Below, one piece after another: positions 5,101-5,440 of a stretch of DNA of 5,440 nt. How positions within the stretch are numbered: position 1 is the first letter of the stretch; the number at the start of each line of letters is the position of its first letter. The notes beneath the pieces are model-generated. The model saw only the letters and a program-made list of their open reading frames with translations. It searched no databases and had not been told where the DNA came from. Position numbers and translations under genes: made by a program. This DNA is from Candidatus Aenigmatarchaeota archaeon. GTDB lineage: Archaea; Aenigmatarchaeota; Aenigmatarchaeia; QMZP01; JACQNV01. The DNA lies in contig JACQNV010000007.1 of assembly GCA_016202865.1 (NCBI GenBank), forward strand, positions 1-5,440. Direction: 5' to 3'.

Positions 5101-5440
5101 TTCATCTCAGTCAGATCAAAAAGCAACATCCTTAGTGCCATCCATAATAACAGGAAAAGTAATAGGCGGTAGCGGTCTCTCAATAACTGGTCTAGCATCA
5201 GGATCCACTGTAGTCAATCCAGATCATCCAGGAGCGCCAACAATAAGTGATTACATGAAAAATATCAATGACAACATAAAGAGAGCAAAAAACAACCTTA
5301 ATTTAATAACAGGTGGCGCCTGCCAAGGAAACATAAACGCCCTCGTTGACGCGGCCAGAAATCAGCTAGCATGGTGTCCTGTCCAAGACTTGATAGATGA
5401 GTTGGCAAAATTGATGGACGCCTTAAACACAGCTTATAAC
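2171..5440 (+). CDS. Giant secreted Cys-rich repeat protein, 3' end outside window
   Basis: One frame stays open from ATG 2171 to the window edge (1090 codons, no stop), so the gene is partial. An in-frame TAA at 2162-2164 makes 2171 the first possible start; the next in-frame ATG (residue 55) would lose the signal peptide. Residues 1-27 are a signal peptide (hydrophobic 8-23, likely cut after ADA). Residues 28-275 are an unrecognised region with seven Cys (44, 99, 123, 128, 136, 142, 153). Residues 277-542 hold 33 Cys in two clear tandem repeats plus a degenerate third part, with a C-x2-C-x3-C-x2-C cluster at 518-528. Residues 561-593 are a Pro/Gly linker. Residues about 598-955 are mostly predicted helix, amphipathic and rich in Lys, Asp and Gln. 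Residues 958-985 are Thr/Ser/Pro-rich, followed by a weakly hydrophobic Gly-rich patch (SIITGKVIGGSG) and another helical segment with C1051 and C1069. Several N-x-S/T sequons occur. Likely a surface structural or adhesion protein; no catalytic domain seen. Confidence 0.9.
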   Translation, partial: MASYRGGLLLVVSVIFVASILLVSADAAIKLSFQSSSIQISVPCDRQFKDNVNTMILEDDFSPSGGLALQDYITKLAADIKFNKAHRTASSLLPQRPKCNDLLVILNKDLDVVSSKPSQTDPCIAQMCGQEVEVACDGEYKCSVGLTEFKAKCDDTGGVSNSDLSSALKLPPDEPITQSSLDSIKPFGGVSTIEPTTVTTKVSGLSAIIAKNPNLNLVVSSNWLTKKTGKSLQFQGGRTSGVIPYSPQTLVSGALNFLGSNFAGPLLIVVNDGSSPKWEDCSKCAPKTTCGNYGACKTESDGKSRQYKTCNDGCGRFWEETQACIIEKCVPKSKDKWKCHNNKPCDPGVLEITQICDDGCDGVETVIPCPTQNITEKCKPTTASCGQYGPCKDGKKTRSCTDGCTRWDDEADCIKENVSCVPEPDPKKWKCHVTPCAPGVKEFTETCDDGCKGWTIKKPCPTPPPCDPKKPRIVQTIPCDAPVIDAKTLPFGVVQKVEGVIITKWTDDCVSWEDKEKCEGCVANCPNCVPVHPRNGPLGTKCGGDPESPTDMEGTIDDKKELPPGQPPIGGGDGQGEPPGYTPSPTLPSKLPSGSIIDGECEDLVTSLGQEAVQFLIGEIQKSDARFLIDDLKIDSKTNPIGACVYLLTLNPNLRFTDPFLLTGPQISGGGDSCEIAETPKILDRSLLSSKLVNDLGIQIPQLEGPEDAKKRGVDLLFGQFLQQTDPEAAQQTVTEILDNLHNRTDIDEPVRQKTIQLLDKAVQDKTKAKSFSDSLDNALNLFRNNSEADAVKTVEDAVKNRFDLSLESDTKAAVDSFISTLKDKSFLLNTATDIYQKNKDAANPAAVQGIETDISSKIQAAGVSDKVKDDLKLVLTNVTNNKKKSLEILTLSQQLDALLKNFAQKNVLTNADKQQAKDLISKINSLTRQVIGDLIDKTKADAKKKQDEKTIPIVEQKTKPKPPTTIVPLTNTSSNTSSQSDQKATSLVPSIITGKVIGGSGLSITGLASGSTVVNPDHPGAPTISDYMKNINDNIKRAKNNLNLITGGACQGNINALVDAARNQLAWCPVQDLIDELAKLMDALNTAYN
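2184..2191 (+). repeat. G8 homopolymer in codons 5-7 of the giant gene
   Basis: Eight consecutive G form codons AGG GGG GGG (Arg-Gly-Gly) just before the hydrophobic core of the signal peptide. It is the longest G or C run in this AT-rich window. With seven G the frame hits TAG within three codons after the tract. With nine G it runs to a TGA about 18 codons after the tract. The tract therefore decides whether the whole protein is made. It is a candidate slipped-strand (phase-variable) site, but also a typical spot for sequencing length errors. Confidence 0.6.
3032..3310 (+). repeat. Cys-rich repeat copy 1 of the giant protein
   Basis: Residues 288-380. The order of landmarks is CGNYGAC, then KxCNDGC, then ACIIEKCVP, then KWKCHNNKPCDPGV, then CDDGC, then IPCPT. 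The same landmarks recur in copy 2 at a spacing of 95 residues. Each copy consists of two related halves, each ending in C-x-DGC, which suggests an older internal duplication. The first half recalls thrombospondin-1-like repeats (C..GxxR..C), but I cannot place it in a family with certainty. Confidence 0.75.
3311..3574 (+). repeat. Cys-rich repeat copy 2 of the giant protein
   Basis: Residues 381-468. Landmarks match copy 1: CGQYGPC, KTRSCTDGC, DCIKENVSCVP, KKWKCHVTPCAPGV, CDDGC and KPCPT. Copy 2 is shorter by a few short gaps, mainly after the second Cys and near the end. YGPCKDGKKTR is the closest match to the module in the upstream lipoprotein (YGPCTNSQKTR). A degenerate third part follows, in which IPCDAPV and TKWTDDC appear to be remnants of the second half, split by an insertion. 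Confidence 0.75.

Noticed and set aside
1..5440. tRNA, rRNA, CRISPR arrays, insertion sequences, defence or toxin-antitoxin genes
   Set aside because: No cloverleaf-like elements, regularly spaced identical repeats, inverted-repeat ends or transposase or nuclease motifs were seen. Nearly every base is covered by the four gene units.

Overview
The window looks like a gene-dense stretch of an archaeal genome, probably from an uncultured, small-genome lineage. DPANN-type is a guess from style, not proven. The reasons are an archaeal-type CTP-dependent riboflavin kinase (DUF120 family), TATA-like boxes about 28 nt ahead of three start codons with no Shine-Dalgarno motif (the leaderless pattern), AGA/AGG arginine codons, moderately AT-rich DNA, and large Thr/Pro/Ser-rich or Cys-rich exported proteins.

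Layout: four gene units, all on the + strand and separated by 15-45 bases. (1) 9-380 is a riboflavin kinase reading frame broken by an in-frame TAA at 72-74. The part from the ATG at 102 is an intact 92-codon ORF, but it lacks the N-terminal nucleotide-binding segment. (2) 397-1251 encodes a lipoprotein with two Ser/Thr/Pro-rich stalks and small Cys-rich modules. (3) 1286-2125 encodes a membrane-anchored TraB/GumN (Tiki-like) family protein. (4) 2171 to the window edge is the first 1090 codons of a very large secreted protein that runs off the end. Its order is signal peptide, N-terminal region, Cys-rich tandem repeats (33 Cys between residues 280 and 542), Pro/Gly linker, long helical region, Thr/Ser/Pro linker and the start of another region. 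It covers 60% of the window. There is no gene-free stretch over 300 bases.

How they may work together (inference): genes 2, 3 and 4 are all exported or membrane-tethered. Genes 2 and 4 share a small Cys module with the signature YGPC-x(3-4)-KTR. This suggests a cell-surface locus with a lipid-anchored protein, a giant disulfide-rich protein and a putative membrane-bound metalloprotease-like protein between them. The most striking local signal is a run of eight G at codons 5-7 of the giant gene. Gaining or losing one G would end the protein within about 30 codons, so the gene may be phase-variable. The broken ribK is unrelated in function to the surface locus.
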